From NCBI RefSeq assembly GCF_021134715.1, contig NC_060020.1:5580001-5644000 (forward strand): DNA of 64,000 nucleotides. Direction: 5' to 3'. A program made the translations under genes and the position numbers. Positions within the stretch are counted from its first letter, which is position 1; each line of letters opens with the position of its first letter. This stretch comes from Daphnia pulex. Lineage: Eukaryota > Arthropoda > Branchiopoda > Diplostraca > Daphniidae. This document shows positions 1 through 22,520 of the stretch, in pieces. Below the pieces are notes generated by a model. That model was given only the letters and a program-made list of their open reading frames with translations. It was not told where the DNA came from and ran no database searches.

Positions 1-1515
1 AAAGATGAAAACGATTGCTAAAAAAAAGATGAGTAGTTCTAATCCTTCTCCACTACCAACCGTCATACCAGAATCAACAAGTGACGGAGTCCAGCGTTCG
101 ACAACCTCATCGCCACAGCTAATCATAGATTTCCCCCTCTCGTTCTCTGGAACAAGATCGCACAAAGCTAGCCTTCTTGAAAAGGGGTTTGAGGTAAGTT
201 TATTTTAAAACTTTTACATGCCCTTCAATTTTTAATTAAACAAGATTTTGCGTTGTAGAGTGGAAAATTTATTATACTCAAATCAGATTTAAAAACTCAG
301 AAATCTCCTAGTATATGGAGAATAGACGGGAAAAATCTGCTTCAAAAATATGAATCCATTTCTTACAATGATGGAATCGCTTATCGCAACATTTCTACAG
401 TAAGATTTTGTAATTTTACAATTTTCTTAGTTGACACTTCATTTTATTTTTTTTTTTACTTTTTTATAGTATTCTAGCTGGATGGCTTCTAACAAAGGTC
501 TCTATGTTCCTATCGAAGTGGAATTTTCCGTCCAGAGTAAATCTGAAACAATTGTCACTTTCGATCGGAAAAACGTCATGCTTCCAATCGAGTAAGGTTT
601 ACTTAAAGCATCTTCGATTTTATTGCTTTTATCCATAATCTTTATCCTAAAGGGATGGAATGATGGAAGCGTTGAATGAAGAGGCAAACTCTATGATAGA
701 TACCTTTCAGATTTACCTGCAAACCCTAATTTCTCAGGCTTTGGATTCCAACTTTGTCAAAGAAATTGTCAAGGAACAAGGTATAAAATTGGTTGAGTTA
801 TATTTTCTCGGCTTTGTTTAAATAAATTATTCTTCCATTAGACGAATACTTCTTGTCTAGTATTGCTGCGATAGAGGATCATTGGATTTTGCCCAAGAGA
901 AAGATGTTGAAGGAAATCATCAAAATGAAGAAACCTTTCCAGGTATGTGGTTATTCATTTCTTGCGGCCATCGGCGCTCGGCTATTATAATTTCATTTTT
1001 TTATTTTTTATTATTATTATTCTAGGAATTATTAGAGGCTCACCCGGGGCTAGAGCTGCGATGCGTAACGTCCGGTGACAAGTCGTGCGATAGCTGCAAC
1101 GGGCGTAACCCTACGAGAAGTTTCGAATTTCAAACTCTTAGTTACAGCTTTGACACGCTGGATATAATGGAAGGGAAACCTACGAATAAGGTACTTGTAT
1201 TTTTATTAGCTCATGTTATGAGAGAAATGAAACAAATTTTGCATTGTCGTCTCGTTTCCACAGATGTATCGACTCTGCCTGTCGTGTACTGACCGAATCC
1301 TCCTCTACCACGAGCTCTTCCACATGCGCTACCATCTTTTCACTTGTTGTCAGACTAAAGTAAACCAATATGATCAAGGTGACGGCCCTGCAGCACTAAC
1401 ATCATCTCTAGCTGATCAAAATTGGAAGTCTTTGATGCATCGTAAAGTATTACTTGTACTAGCCGAAACTCAACAGGTCATCAGTCAATATTCTGCGGAT
1501 GCTTGCGTTGTTTGA
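1..1515 (+). CDS. DUF4211-like protein (QSER1/PRR12/CCDC82 type), 3' part only
   Basis: The window cuts off the 5' end. Seven exons are visible: to 193, 259-399, 470-591, 653-780, 842-942, 1026-1190 and 1264-1515 (TGA). All have GT-AG introns of 60-75 bases and the phases join cleanly. The C-terminal region has a long helical stretch (FQIYLQTLISQALDSNF), then an 'EDHWILPKRK' segment, a CDSCNGR pair and a later 'LCLSCTDRILLYHEL' block followed by CC. This order of paired cysteines and an LYH..H..YHLF motif resembles the DUF4211 domain, as I remember it from QSER1/PRR12 and CCDC82. The cysteines may bind metal; that is inference. The part before it (an 'IWRIDGKNLLQKY' segment) I do not recognise. 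Function is unknown; nuclear or chromatin association would be expected only by analogy. The gene converges on Xbp1. Confidence 0.6.
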
Positions 1516-1718
1516 AAAATGATTTTGTTGCATGTGACTATAAATCGTGTATGGTGCTGAGTGTATGTTTTTGAAACAAAGCATGAGTGACGTCTGACGC
1601 GACTGACTATGAATGATCGGAAATGTTCTTCGATATCTCGCTTTTCTGCAATACAAGACATATATGTTTTAATCCGCATTTAAAAATTCAAATACTTTGT
1701 ACAACTACATTTTAGTTC

Positions 1719-1724
1719 TTTATT
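1719..1724 (-). terminator. Poly(A) signal candidate for Xbp1
   Basis: AATAAA on the minus strand about 130 bases after the XBP1s stop codon. This gives a short 3' UTR and still leaves the convergent upstream gene clear. Confidence 0.5.
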
Positions 1725-1855
1725 ATCTTGGCGAATTAAAAAAAAATAATTATGCATTTATCTCATTTGACAAATGAACACACAAAACGAAAATACAAAA
1801 ACATATAACTTAGGTAGGTTCGAATAATGTAGGACGCAATGGTCAATTTAAAAGT

Positions 1856-3102
1856 TTAGACAACACAGTCCCATGTTGACAGCCAATCAGGTTCTTGCAT
1901 ATTTTCTTCAAAGATGGGTGAGCCAGAAATACTATTTGTGTGGTCGACATAGTCGATGATTTCCTCTGACTTGCAAAAAGGCGAATCTGGACATTCAACT
2001 GCCCGCTCAAGTAAATCGTCATTGCAGTCTCGAATATCGGGGAAAGATTTTAAATGTTCATTGGAGGAATCAACATTTGTTTGTGTTTCAAAGGACATTA
2101 GACTGTCGATGATCTTCTCGTCTAAAGTGATGTCATTGCATGAAGCCTCAACATACTCGAGCAAATCAAAGTCAACATTTTCGGTATTTGTGGGGAATGA
2201 CAAGTTTTCAGTTTCAGTTTCATCACTTTCCAGCACAGCTTTGGTAAGCCAGTTTAGAATATCTATTTTTCCTTCAGCTGCTTTCGTTGTTACGGTGGGT
2301 GCTTCGTCAATTTTAGTGTTATTGACAACTGTTGATGCTTTGATGTTTTTGTAAGGTTTTTGAACTGTTGCTCGGACAGCCACTGGCTGTGTGCGTTGTC
2401 GAGCACGGCAGACATTTTCAGTCCGTTCAATTTTAATAACTGAGCTGATGAAGGGGATTGAAGAATCAGCATCAGATGTAGAAGCATTCTCAAAACCAAA
2501 GATGGGATGTAACCCTGTCCCTGCGGCAGAGGTCCATTAATAAGTGCGGCTGACTTAACAGGATACATCCTTTCCATGGATTTGGAAACTTCTTCTACAT
2601 GAGGGGTTTCAATGCCAGATAATCTTGCATTTTCTGCCAGTAGTAGCTGGTTTTCAGCTTTCAGGCGATCATTCTGAATAAAATTTAAGGTTATTTTTTA
2701 TTGGCTGTAATTTATTAAGGTACTTTTGATTGTTTTTATACCTCTGCTCTGAGATTGATAACAACATCTTCAAGTTCGTCCATTTTGGCTTTCTTCTTGT
2801 CTCGAGCAGTCTGTGCTGCAACCCGATTCTTCATTTTTCTATTAAATAAGACATATTATTTGAATGCTCTGGAATCTTTTTCGTTTTTAAGATGTTTACC
2901 TCCTCAAGAATTTTTCTTGTTCTGTCATGTGGTCCAATCTCTGCCTCTTCCGGGCAGGCTTCTGACAGTTGTCCTCTCCACTGAAATCACAGTCGATTTC
3001 AGAACCTTCTCCATTTGTTGAAGACGAACTACTGACAAATTGATGAGTTTGGCCCAAACTCAAAGCAGCTTGGCTGCCTGGTTGTATCAAGATGATTTGC
3101 AT
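1856..3102 (-). CDS. Xbp1: XBP1 bZIP transcription factor of the unfolded protein response
   Basis: Three conventional exons: 3102-2900, 2838-2742 and 2673-1856. The ATG at 3102 is chosen because the open frame above it contains only a GTG. Basic region at about residues 67-87 (KNRVAAQTARDKKKAK) and a leucine zipper at about 90-118; both match animal XBP1 closely. Exon 3 carries two overlapping frames. Without Ire1 processing the protein (XBP1u) ends at 2290, 227 residues. Removing 23 bases (2527-2549) shifts to the second frame, ending at 1856, 364 residues (XBP1s). The junction then reads SAAGTGL, like SAAGAGP of human XBP1s. XBP1s would activate ER chaperone and secretory genes in the nucleus. 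The long acidic XBP1s tail, ending DWLSTWDCVV, is the likely activation domain. Identification is very secure. Confidence 0.95.
2527..2549 (-). other. Xbp1: Unconventional Ire1-type intron of Xbp1 mRNA (23 bases)
   Basis: On the transcript strand two seven-base loops have the Ire1 form CNG|CNGC: CAGCCGC (2552-2546) on a five-pair stem TAAGT/ACTTA, and CTGCCGC (2529-2523) on a shorter stem CCT/AGG. Cleavage after the third loop base at both places removes 23 bases. Because CCG is repeated at both ends, the exact cut cannot change the product. Fly Xbp1 also loses 23 bases and vertebrate XBP1 loses 26 (established knowledge). The second stem is short as I fold it by eye, so its true pairing may be longer or bulged. 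Confidence 0.9.
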
Positions 3103-3269
3103 TGTTGTGTAGTGTGGGGATTTATCTTTTAAACTCACAAAAGATCTTTGCTACTAGAATATAGATTCTTCAACTGATTTAACACGGTTTGTTATTGCAA
3201 CAGAATTTACGGATCAGAAGGAACAAATTCTCGATACGTCATTTCTAAGTTGCTGAAATTCAAATGTAA

Positions 3270-3353
3270 TGGAAACGTCTGGATCCCATCTGTTTTTATA
3301 AGGTCTGTCTTCCCTTCCCTTTTCATTTTGACGTCATGGAACACCGAGCCAAT
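3270..3353 (-). promoter_or_regulatory. Xbp1 core promoter candidate: CCAAT, CRE, TATA
   Basis: Reading toward Xbp1 on the minus strand: an inverted CCAAT box (3349-3353), a palindromic TGACGTCA (3329-3336), a TATAAAA (3300-3294) and a pyrimidine-A initiator-like site near 3270. TATA to initiator is about 30 bases. The ATG follows about 170 bases later. TGACGT is the core shared by CRE and UPR elements bound by ATF6/XBP1-type bZIP proteins, so self-activation is possible. The order and spacing are seen; the function is inferred. Confidence 0.55.
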
Positions 3354-3808
3354 CACTGTGATCCAGCAACAAAGTGGGCGGTGACTAATCTTGCTGATGC
3401 AACTCTCGCTAGAATTCAACTCATGCTATTTGTAAACAAGAATAACGAGTCTAGAAAAACCCAATCAAATCCTACGCTACTAAAGTAAACAGTCTGAATT
3501 TATCGACGAATGCCCTTGTACGTGTAACGTACACTTCAACTGCTTATTTTCCCGTTCCGTTCTCTTTTTGTTTTCAATATTTATACGGGTTGACGCTAGT
3601 CATCTTGGTTCTGATGAAATCGAGTAGGGTTTTAGGCAATAATGTTTTGCGATCGCGTTTCTCGTTGAAGCGAAGAAAAAATCCATATTTAAACTCAAAA
3701 GTTCCAAGTTTACCATCTGGGAAAGACAAAATAAACTACCGACTCGTGTTTATTTAAACCGGCGGTTCAAATGTGATTAAAGAAAAAAACCCAGGGAATT
3801 CCCCATAT

Positions 3809-3816
3809 TGACGTCA
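3809..3816. promoter_or_regulatory. CRE/ATF palindrome TGACGTCA
   Basis: Second perfect TGACGTCA, about 480 bases upstream of the one in the Xbp1 promoter. It may belong to the same bZIP-responsive control region. No experiment or conservation supports this here. Confidence 0.3.
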
Positions 3817-6793
3817 TTTTCATCCTCGCTAATTGTCATTCGTTTAAAAAAAAATTGCTCGCATACTTTTAATTGATATAGACGTGTTTAAGTAAATTAT
3901 TTAATCTACGCGTTATGGAAAGAGCAATGGACAAATAAAATTAAAAGTCCCACCCAAGGTCACAAAGTGACTGTTGTGTATATAAATATGGCGATGGCAT
4001 TCGTGCATTATAACTATGTCTTGAGGCAAACCTGGCAAGGTACATGCAAACAACCTTCAGTTTCCAAAAAAAGCATGCAGGTAAAAACTGTAATTTTTCC
4101 TCCACCAAAGAAATGTAATTTCGGTCTGAAAAATCTCCAAAAAGAAGTAAAGCTAGATCATTACATTGGTCCCCATTTCTAGGTTTCCTAGTATTCTTGT
4201 ACTACCTTCTTCAATAACTCAATTAATGGGCATACACCATGCTGATTTTGATGAGAAGAGCGTCAATTCGTTTTTCTTTGTTGCTATACGACGAATTTAT
4301 TGAAGAAACGGGTAAAAGAATCTTTACTGCGTCGTATATGATAGCATCTACAGGCTTCCGGCTATACCCCGAATTCATGATGTGAATTGGTAAATAAAAT
4401 TCTCTAGTTGGCGGCGGCGGCGGCGAGGTACCGTGCAAGTCGGGCAAATAGACGAACGAAAATGGCATCCAGACTGATGTACTGTATGTTTTGGACTCCC
4501 GGGGACTTCCCTTTCCCCATCACGAACAAACCCCTTCATTACGTACCGCCCAATTTTTGACTTTTTGAAAATCACAAAATGTTTTTCTTTTTTGTTGTTG
4601 TTATGTTCGTAGCTCGTGTGTTTAAGGGAAATGTTTAAAGTTGAATCCTTTTGTAAGATGGCATTCAAATGCTCGGCATCGATCCGCTCAGCGTGATAGG
4701 ACGTTATCAATAATAGTTGAGCAAAGAAAAATCTAGTATCCTATTCGTAAACATGGTGGCATTATGGATTTCCGTTCTATTAGACTTTTATGACGAGGGA
4801 ATCGACGAGTGCGCACTCGCTGTTCCTTCCTCAATTATCGACTATATCCTTGAACGGTTTATCTCTTCTCTCTCTGCAATTGGCGATAAAACTCATTTGA
4901 CTAGTCCGTTTTATCTCTCTGTGGATTGGGGGAGGTGATCAAGTACAAACTGATTTCTCGACTCAAACATTTCCCGTTTTCATAACTTACGTAAGCCTGC
5001 CGGCGTTTATATAATGCTCATGTTTAAACCAACTTTTTTGGGCCTTTCGCGGGAAGTTTGCTGACGCTATGGAGTCTTCTCTTGACATTCGTGAATCGAT
5101 TTTCATTATTAATCAAGTCAAACTTTGGCGCTCATGTGTGTAAAATGCTTCACTTCGTCTACGAAATGACACAACATTTCACATCCAGCAAAGTGTTTGG
5201 GCAGTATCTCTCCGTGTAAACTACAAACCGCAGAATAATTTGTACAGGATGCGATTATATGCTCTCTCCCTTGGCATATACAGGAGAAATCCGGGTTTGT
5301 TATTCCAGTCACGAAAGAAAAAACCGCAGCGCATGCCCGCGTTTAACCTTTGAAATCAACCCTATAATATTGTCACCATATGATAATCTAATCGAAATCG
5401 GATGCGAGTCTCAAAATAGTACCCGTCCGTCCCGTTGTTCGATCGATGAGAGACAACCTAATTTGAAATGTTACGTCGCATCGCTGTGTGATAGTTATCT
5501 TTGAGTTGAAGTTTAGATTCTAGACAACTACGTATATACTTGTACAAAGTTGGCGCCGGAATAAAATAGACATTCAGCTCAAAATAAGTTTTGTTCGAAT
5601 ACATATTTAGTTGGAGTATAAGTTAACTTTGACGGGAGAGATCTGTGTAATGGCCAAACGTCTCGATTTGAGTCTTTCTCCTTTAGGCTGCCGTTTGTGA
5701 TTATACCGCAAATTTGATTACCTTCGCTTTCGGAAAGCACATCCGGTGCAATCCTTGTTATTCGTATTGTTTTCTTTTTTTATTTCCCATTAAGCATCAT
5801 GTGATGTATATATATATAGAGAGAGGGGCTAGGCTACTGCGTATATCACGGCTAAATCTTTAGGCGCAATTCCTACTAATGGGAAAGAAATAATCATTAT
5901 GTCTGCCTCGATACACACACCGCACGCGTTTGATTTAATAAAAACTGCGCCAGCAAATTGCTGACGCTTGACGCATATTGAATCAGAACACAATGAGGCA
6001 GGGATTACATTGTATTACATCACTATACACAGCATCTCCGGGGTTTTATATATATGGCCCTTGGGCAGTTAAGTTTGATGGATCTTTAGCTTCGAGTTTC
6101 CCATTATCCCCCCATAAGTCTAGTATAGTACACATCTCTCTCTACTATAAAGAGTCGATCAAGATTTAATCCCAGTGTGATTCTGGCTCGTGCCAAGATT
6201 TCTAAATTAGCTTTTCAATCTTTTTCGGAAAAAAATAAAAATTTCCTAATCGATGGTGTGTAGGTGCTTGTGTATAGCGTTATAATCGGCTTTCCCCCGC
6301 GATTGTTTGCTGTTTGAGTTAACTACTTTTTCGATACTTTAAAGCACAGCCAACCGCGGAGAGTTCCATACATATTGCGTCATTTTGTTAAGTTGGCCTT
6401 CAAGGGGGAAACAGATATGTAGGCAGAGCCTCTGTGACACTATGCCCGTGAGAGCCGAAAAATAAAGCTAATTGAATGAGCCATCTACTTCATGGCTTGT
6501 TTGTTGGCTTTAGTATAATATACTTCACTTTCACGACGACCATATAGGACTCGACGACGAAAGAGTTTCCATATCCCATTTGATGAGCCCAAGTTTTTTC
6601 CCACTATTTTATGTACACGTATACTTTAATTGAATTTCGGTTGGGTTCCTCCTCCCTGAGATGTGCCTGTGCAAAAGTCTCACAACGGGTCGCGCACAGC
6701 TCTCATCGTCTATAGCTACACTTTATAGTCTGGGAGCAATCGATACTTTTTGACTATAGGCTTGGCTTTATCGAGTTGGTAGACATCAATATC

Positions 6794-6807
6794 GACGTCA
6801 GACGTCA
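6794..6807. promoter_or_regulatory. Tandem GACGTCA pair
   Basis: Two copies of GACGTCA directly abut in non-coding sequence. Each is a near-full CRE. It is a possible bZIP site, weakly supported. Confidence 0.25.
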
Positions 6808-7207
6808 GCTAATATTGTTTTGCTTTTTCTCCATTATAGTTATGTAATAACGTGACCCGTGACTCGTTCAATTCAATAACCTAAAAAAAAAAGAAAAGCG
6901 AAACTGGTTAACATTTCCCGGGAATGAAATGGTGGTGAATCAGTAGTAATGCAAACACGCCATTCAACTTGCCGGGCTTGACTTGGCTATTGGACGGCAG
7001 CACACAGATCGAGCGTTTACATCTATATAAGCATCCCTATACGTGCAATACACTTTGTAACACGCTCGCCGCCATCAAAGAGAGTGAATAATACCAAAGA
7101 AATTCGATAGCATGTTGAGATAAGTAATCTCTCTGCCAATCAATTCAATGATGGGAAATGGATGAGAAAGTCAACGACTTTTCGTCCGAGAAAATGGTAT
7201 TTATAGT

Positions 7208-7215
7208 TATCGATA
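7208..7215. promoter_or_regulatory. DRE palindrome TATCGATA in gene-free DNA
   Basis: A perfect eight-base DRE motif with no gene start nearby. It may be an unannotated distal promoter or chance. Confidence 0.2.
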
Positions 7216-10200
7216 TAAGATTGTCTTATTAGTTTTGCCGTGGATATGATTGCCACCTCATATGAAGCTTGGACAATTTAGTACTACTGATTCCCTATCC
7301 TGTATCGTTGAGGAAAATATTTCAACCTCAAACAATTCATGGTGGAAGCAGCCCCACTTGAATCGATAATCCCGGGAACCAACTTCTTTTTTTTTTGGGA
7401 GGGGGGCGGTTGGTGTGTCCCGATATTGGAAATAATACCGCGGCAGCACAATGCCTATTGCGTGCTCGATACAACTCCTAATAAAGCGTGTGCACCAACC
7501 CGTGAATTTAATAAGAGTCTGCTCTCACTGTGTGTACACATACATATGCGTGTATTCTATTTATAGATGCGCCGACCGTGTCCATAATAACTGCAACACA
7601 ATATAATAGAGGAATCGAATAAGATATCACTTGGACTTAAAGTTTGATAATTGCCCGAGCCATTCGGCATCTAACGGTAGTTTGGGCCGCGCTCTATATT
7701 TATGCAACTGTCACATGAATGTATCGTATAGCTATCACGTTCTCGCTTGACTGTCTTGCCAACCCCCCACACCACCCGACCATTTCATTTCCTTTTGCTT
7801 ATGGAATTTTACGACCGTAAATCCATCCGAAAGGTCTCGCGTGCGCCCTGTGTAAAGAAGCATTAAAAGCTAGGCATGGGGAAATGATGGTTTTAAGCCT
7901 TTTAGTTCTTTTTTTTCTTTTCTTTTTTTTTTGTTTATTTTAACATGTTTTATTTTTGTTTTTTTCACGCCACATTTGGAACAACAACAACTATCGAATC
8001 CCGGCTTTCCTTATGTTTACCATCATTAAATCTAACTTTTGCTCTCTTTTGTTTTTTCAATGCCATTCCCTTTCTCGTTGCGGGATCATTCATCTCTCTG
8101 CTTCTTCTCTTTATTGTGTGTAAAAACAAGAGAAAAAGAGGGGATGGGAAGAAGGAAGCCGGAGGATAGATAGAAAAGAAGAAAAATACGACCATCTCTC
8201 TGCTCCACGAGCAGAATGGTCGGATTTTGGGCAGATTCCAATAACATGCCTTGCTTGCTTGTTCCTAATCAAAAGAACATTGATCGACATTAGTTAATCT
8301 CGCAGAGGCTTCCGTTGGATCTGAGCTAAATACTTTGGGTACTTGACTATTAGATGCCTTTCATCTCCATACTCTCTCTCTTACATCATCTATAAGACTC
8401 TTAGTACTTTATTATATTGGGCAAGAATCTCATTTTATTTCCCTGTATTAATACGCGTGACGGAAGATGATGATGTGCAGAGCATTTATTAACGATGGCG
8501 TGGTCATCCCAATAATCGAACCTATTGCAGATGGCAGACTCGTATTAATTAGGCACAATTCACTAATGAATTCATCTGTGCACTAGACGCAGAATTATAA
8601 AGAAAAACCGAAAGCGATTGGATGTAGTAACAAATCTAATAGAGAAACTCATCGATCCGCCTAAAACTTGGCAATCTCCAAGTGGTTTGAAAGCGTATCG
8701 TGTTGCTCCAACCAGAGTCGCCACCGGCTTGTGCATCGCGGAAGTGTGTGTTTTTTTCGTTTTCCCCGGTCTTACTTTTGCGCAATATAGACGAGGAGGA
8801 TTCACTGGAGCACAAAGGGACGACACTTACTGGATTGGACCCACAGCCAAGTTAGACGTGTATATAGCGAGAAAGTAGAATTATTCGCAAGTGGGCGCAC
8901 TTTCTCGATAATCCTAAGCGGATAAACTGGCAGCCGCGCAGCACTGCTGTCGTCGACCAGCGCCGCTAGCATATCCCCCCCAACGCTCCGATGGAGCCAT
9001 ACAGAACAGTCGTCGTTCGTGTTTTATTTTGTTAAGGAGGCTGTTTTTTAAATTGATCGCAAGACATTTAGTCGAGGCGATATAAATCGGCCGCAGTGAT
9101 GTCGTCAACGTTTTTCCACACTCCATATGTATAGGTGATGTCGTCCTAATCTCTAATATGTAAAGAAGGGGTGGGGAGAGACATGTTTGAACTGATAAGA
9201 GTCGAGGAAAAAGTTTAAAATTGGTTGACGTCTGTCAACCCGCCGCCGCCGCTTGCACGGTCTTTCCGGTTGATCCCATTTTTTCGACGCAAAATCGGTC
9301 GATCGGCCGGCGGGAGCCGTTCGCTCTCGACCTAGTAACACATCACAAGGACCTTTGTGTTACGTATACGCGGCGCCCTGTTAATGTGTGCCTTTTTTCG
9401 GGTGGAGAGGGGGGTGGGTGGGTGGGTGTTTGGCTTTGATTTATTATTCATTTCAGTGTGGTGCACGGTACGAGCGCACAATCGTCCCGCGAACAGCGTG
9501 AATACATTTACTAGTCACCTCTTTTGTAGATTTTCCTTGCAAATTGAAAGCTTTAGAGACGGCTAAATACTTAAACACACCGCGCTGTGTGATGAATGAA
9601 AACGCGGGGCTTTCAAAAATGTGTAGATATAGGCTGTCTCAACTGTCTGGGACCTTTAAGTCAACAGAGTTGCACACGCGTGAGGACGTCGCCCCCCCTC
9701 TCTCTCTGGAATGATTTAAACAAAAAGAAAAAATTTTGTCGTTTTTCCTTTGGCTTTGCCACGGCTATATACACACTACCCCCCACCCAGTCCTACTCTA
9801 TTAGCGTTTAAGTATCCAAGATGACGTGGCTGCTGCGCCAATGTGAGTTGATATTATCCTGTAATATTATTATGCCCATATAGCTCCAGCAGTTTGCCTT
9901 TCTTTTTATTTTAGGGGTGGAAAAACGCTGGCTGATCGACGTGTAATGCATCCATCCGGATATATAGAGAGTCCACACACACACTTTAGTGATTGCATCC
10001 GAAGGCATAAATAATAAAAATAAAAGGGAAACAAAGTTGATTGAAAGAGACTATAGAAATATTGACAAACTCTGCCGAATGTGGATAGAGACGGTGGTAA
10101 AGGCAGCGTGCTGCTGTTTGTGTGGGAGGATGACGAGAATTGGTTACGACGGAGTATGCGCCGACGACGACTACCTCCTCCGTGAGTCGAGCGCGGATCG

Positions 10201-10254
10201 TTTTTTGTTCCCCCCTCCCGGTCCGTCCTGGTTTTCTCGGCCGGCCACCAGCGC

Positions 10255-10288
10255 TCAGTCCGTGCTGACGCTTGAAACCGTCGAGACT
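10255..10288 (+). promoter_or_regulatory. Initiator plus DPE-like core promoter candidate upstream of GRK2
   Basis: TCAGTC at 10255-10260 fits the arthropod initiator with A(+1) at 10257. AGACT sits exactly at +28 to +32 (10284-10288), the required DPE position, though its last base is off consensus. The bases between partly fit the MTE. It lies 840 bases before the GRK2 ATG on the same strand. It could start the GRK2 transcript directly or through a spliced 5' UTR. Confidence 0.4.
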
Positions 10289-11096
10289 GATCTCTTTCAC
10301 TCTCTCTCTCTCTCTTTGCTGTCCTTTTCCATTTCACAGACAATCTGTGGCCTCCAAAAGACTTTTACTTCGCAACTCACCTTGAGTAACGAAGTACATC
10401 CTGCAATTTAAGAAAATAACATTAAAAAGGAAAAATCCAGGACGTAGCCTCCACACATCATCGGAGGGAAGAAAAAATTCCCCGTCATTTAAGATTCATA
10501 TACACAGAGGCGGACCCCTTTGGGTTTGGTTGTTGTTGAGGAGTGCACCGTTAGATTAGGTTTTATTCCGCGCAGATGCGGAGGACAAGGTGAGTCGCGC
10601 GCGTGATGAGTGCAGCAATCGCACGGTGTGACAACGGTGTGCGTCCAATTCAGGCGAAAAAAAGATGGCGACTGCTGGCTCTTTTCGTTCATTAGGTCTC
10701 CGAGTTAAATCCAATTGACTTGACGGACTTTTTAATTCGAATTGAGCTCTAGTGTTGCTAGAGACGTGAATTATTTCAACGAAAAACTACGCGTCTTTCT
10801 GTGCGGGACCCCCTGATGGGATTTGTTGCCAACTCGACTCCAGCCAATAGCAACTGTGTCATCATAAATACTCTGGCAAGTGTGTGTTTACAGATGTGAA
10901 GTTGGGGACAGACATTGTTTTCTACTAGGAGAAAGAAAGGAAAATTGAGGGATTGAAAGAAGAAGAAAAGTGCAACGAAAAAACCAACTTGTTGAAAACT
11001 ATCTACCCCCCTCTCTAGGACCAGTTCTTCACAGTTGCAGTCCTGCCCGATTGTTGTTTGTTGTGATTTCCGATTCACCTACAAGGTCAACTGAAG

Positions 11097-22520
<11,424 letters not shown>

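Larger units (their letters stand above)
3354..10254. other. Gene-poor stretch between Xbp1 and GRK2
   Basis: No coding exon that I can support. Open frames are short, often open on both strands, and match no family I know. Small points seen: a second TGACGTCA at 3809-3816, a tandem GACGTCA pair at 6794-6807, a TATCGATA (DRE) at 7208-7215, and T-rich or microsatellite tracts near 7910-7940 and 9408-9430. Distal 5' exons or enhancers of either neighbour could lie here. Confidence 0.5.

Noticed and set aside
3103..3138. N-terminal extension of Xbp1 to 3138
   Set aside because: The extension begins with GTG, not ATG; the first ATG is at 3102.
8618..8878. 86-codon open frame on the plus strand
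   Set aside because: No family resemblance, overlaps an equally long frame on the other strand, and lacks gene context.
9906..10411. Open frames of about 140 codons on both strands
   Set aside because: Low-complexity Arg/Glu/Ser-rich in one strand and unrelated on the other; sequence looks like promoter or UTR.
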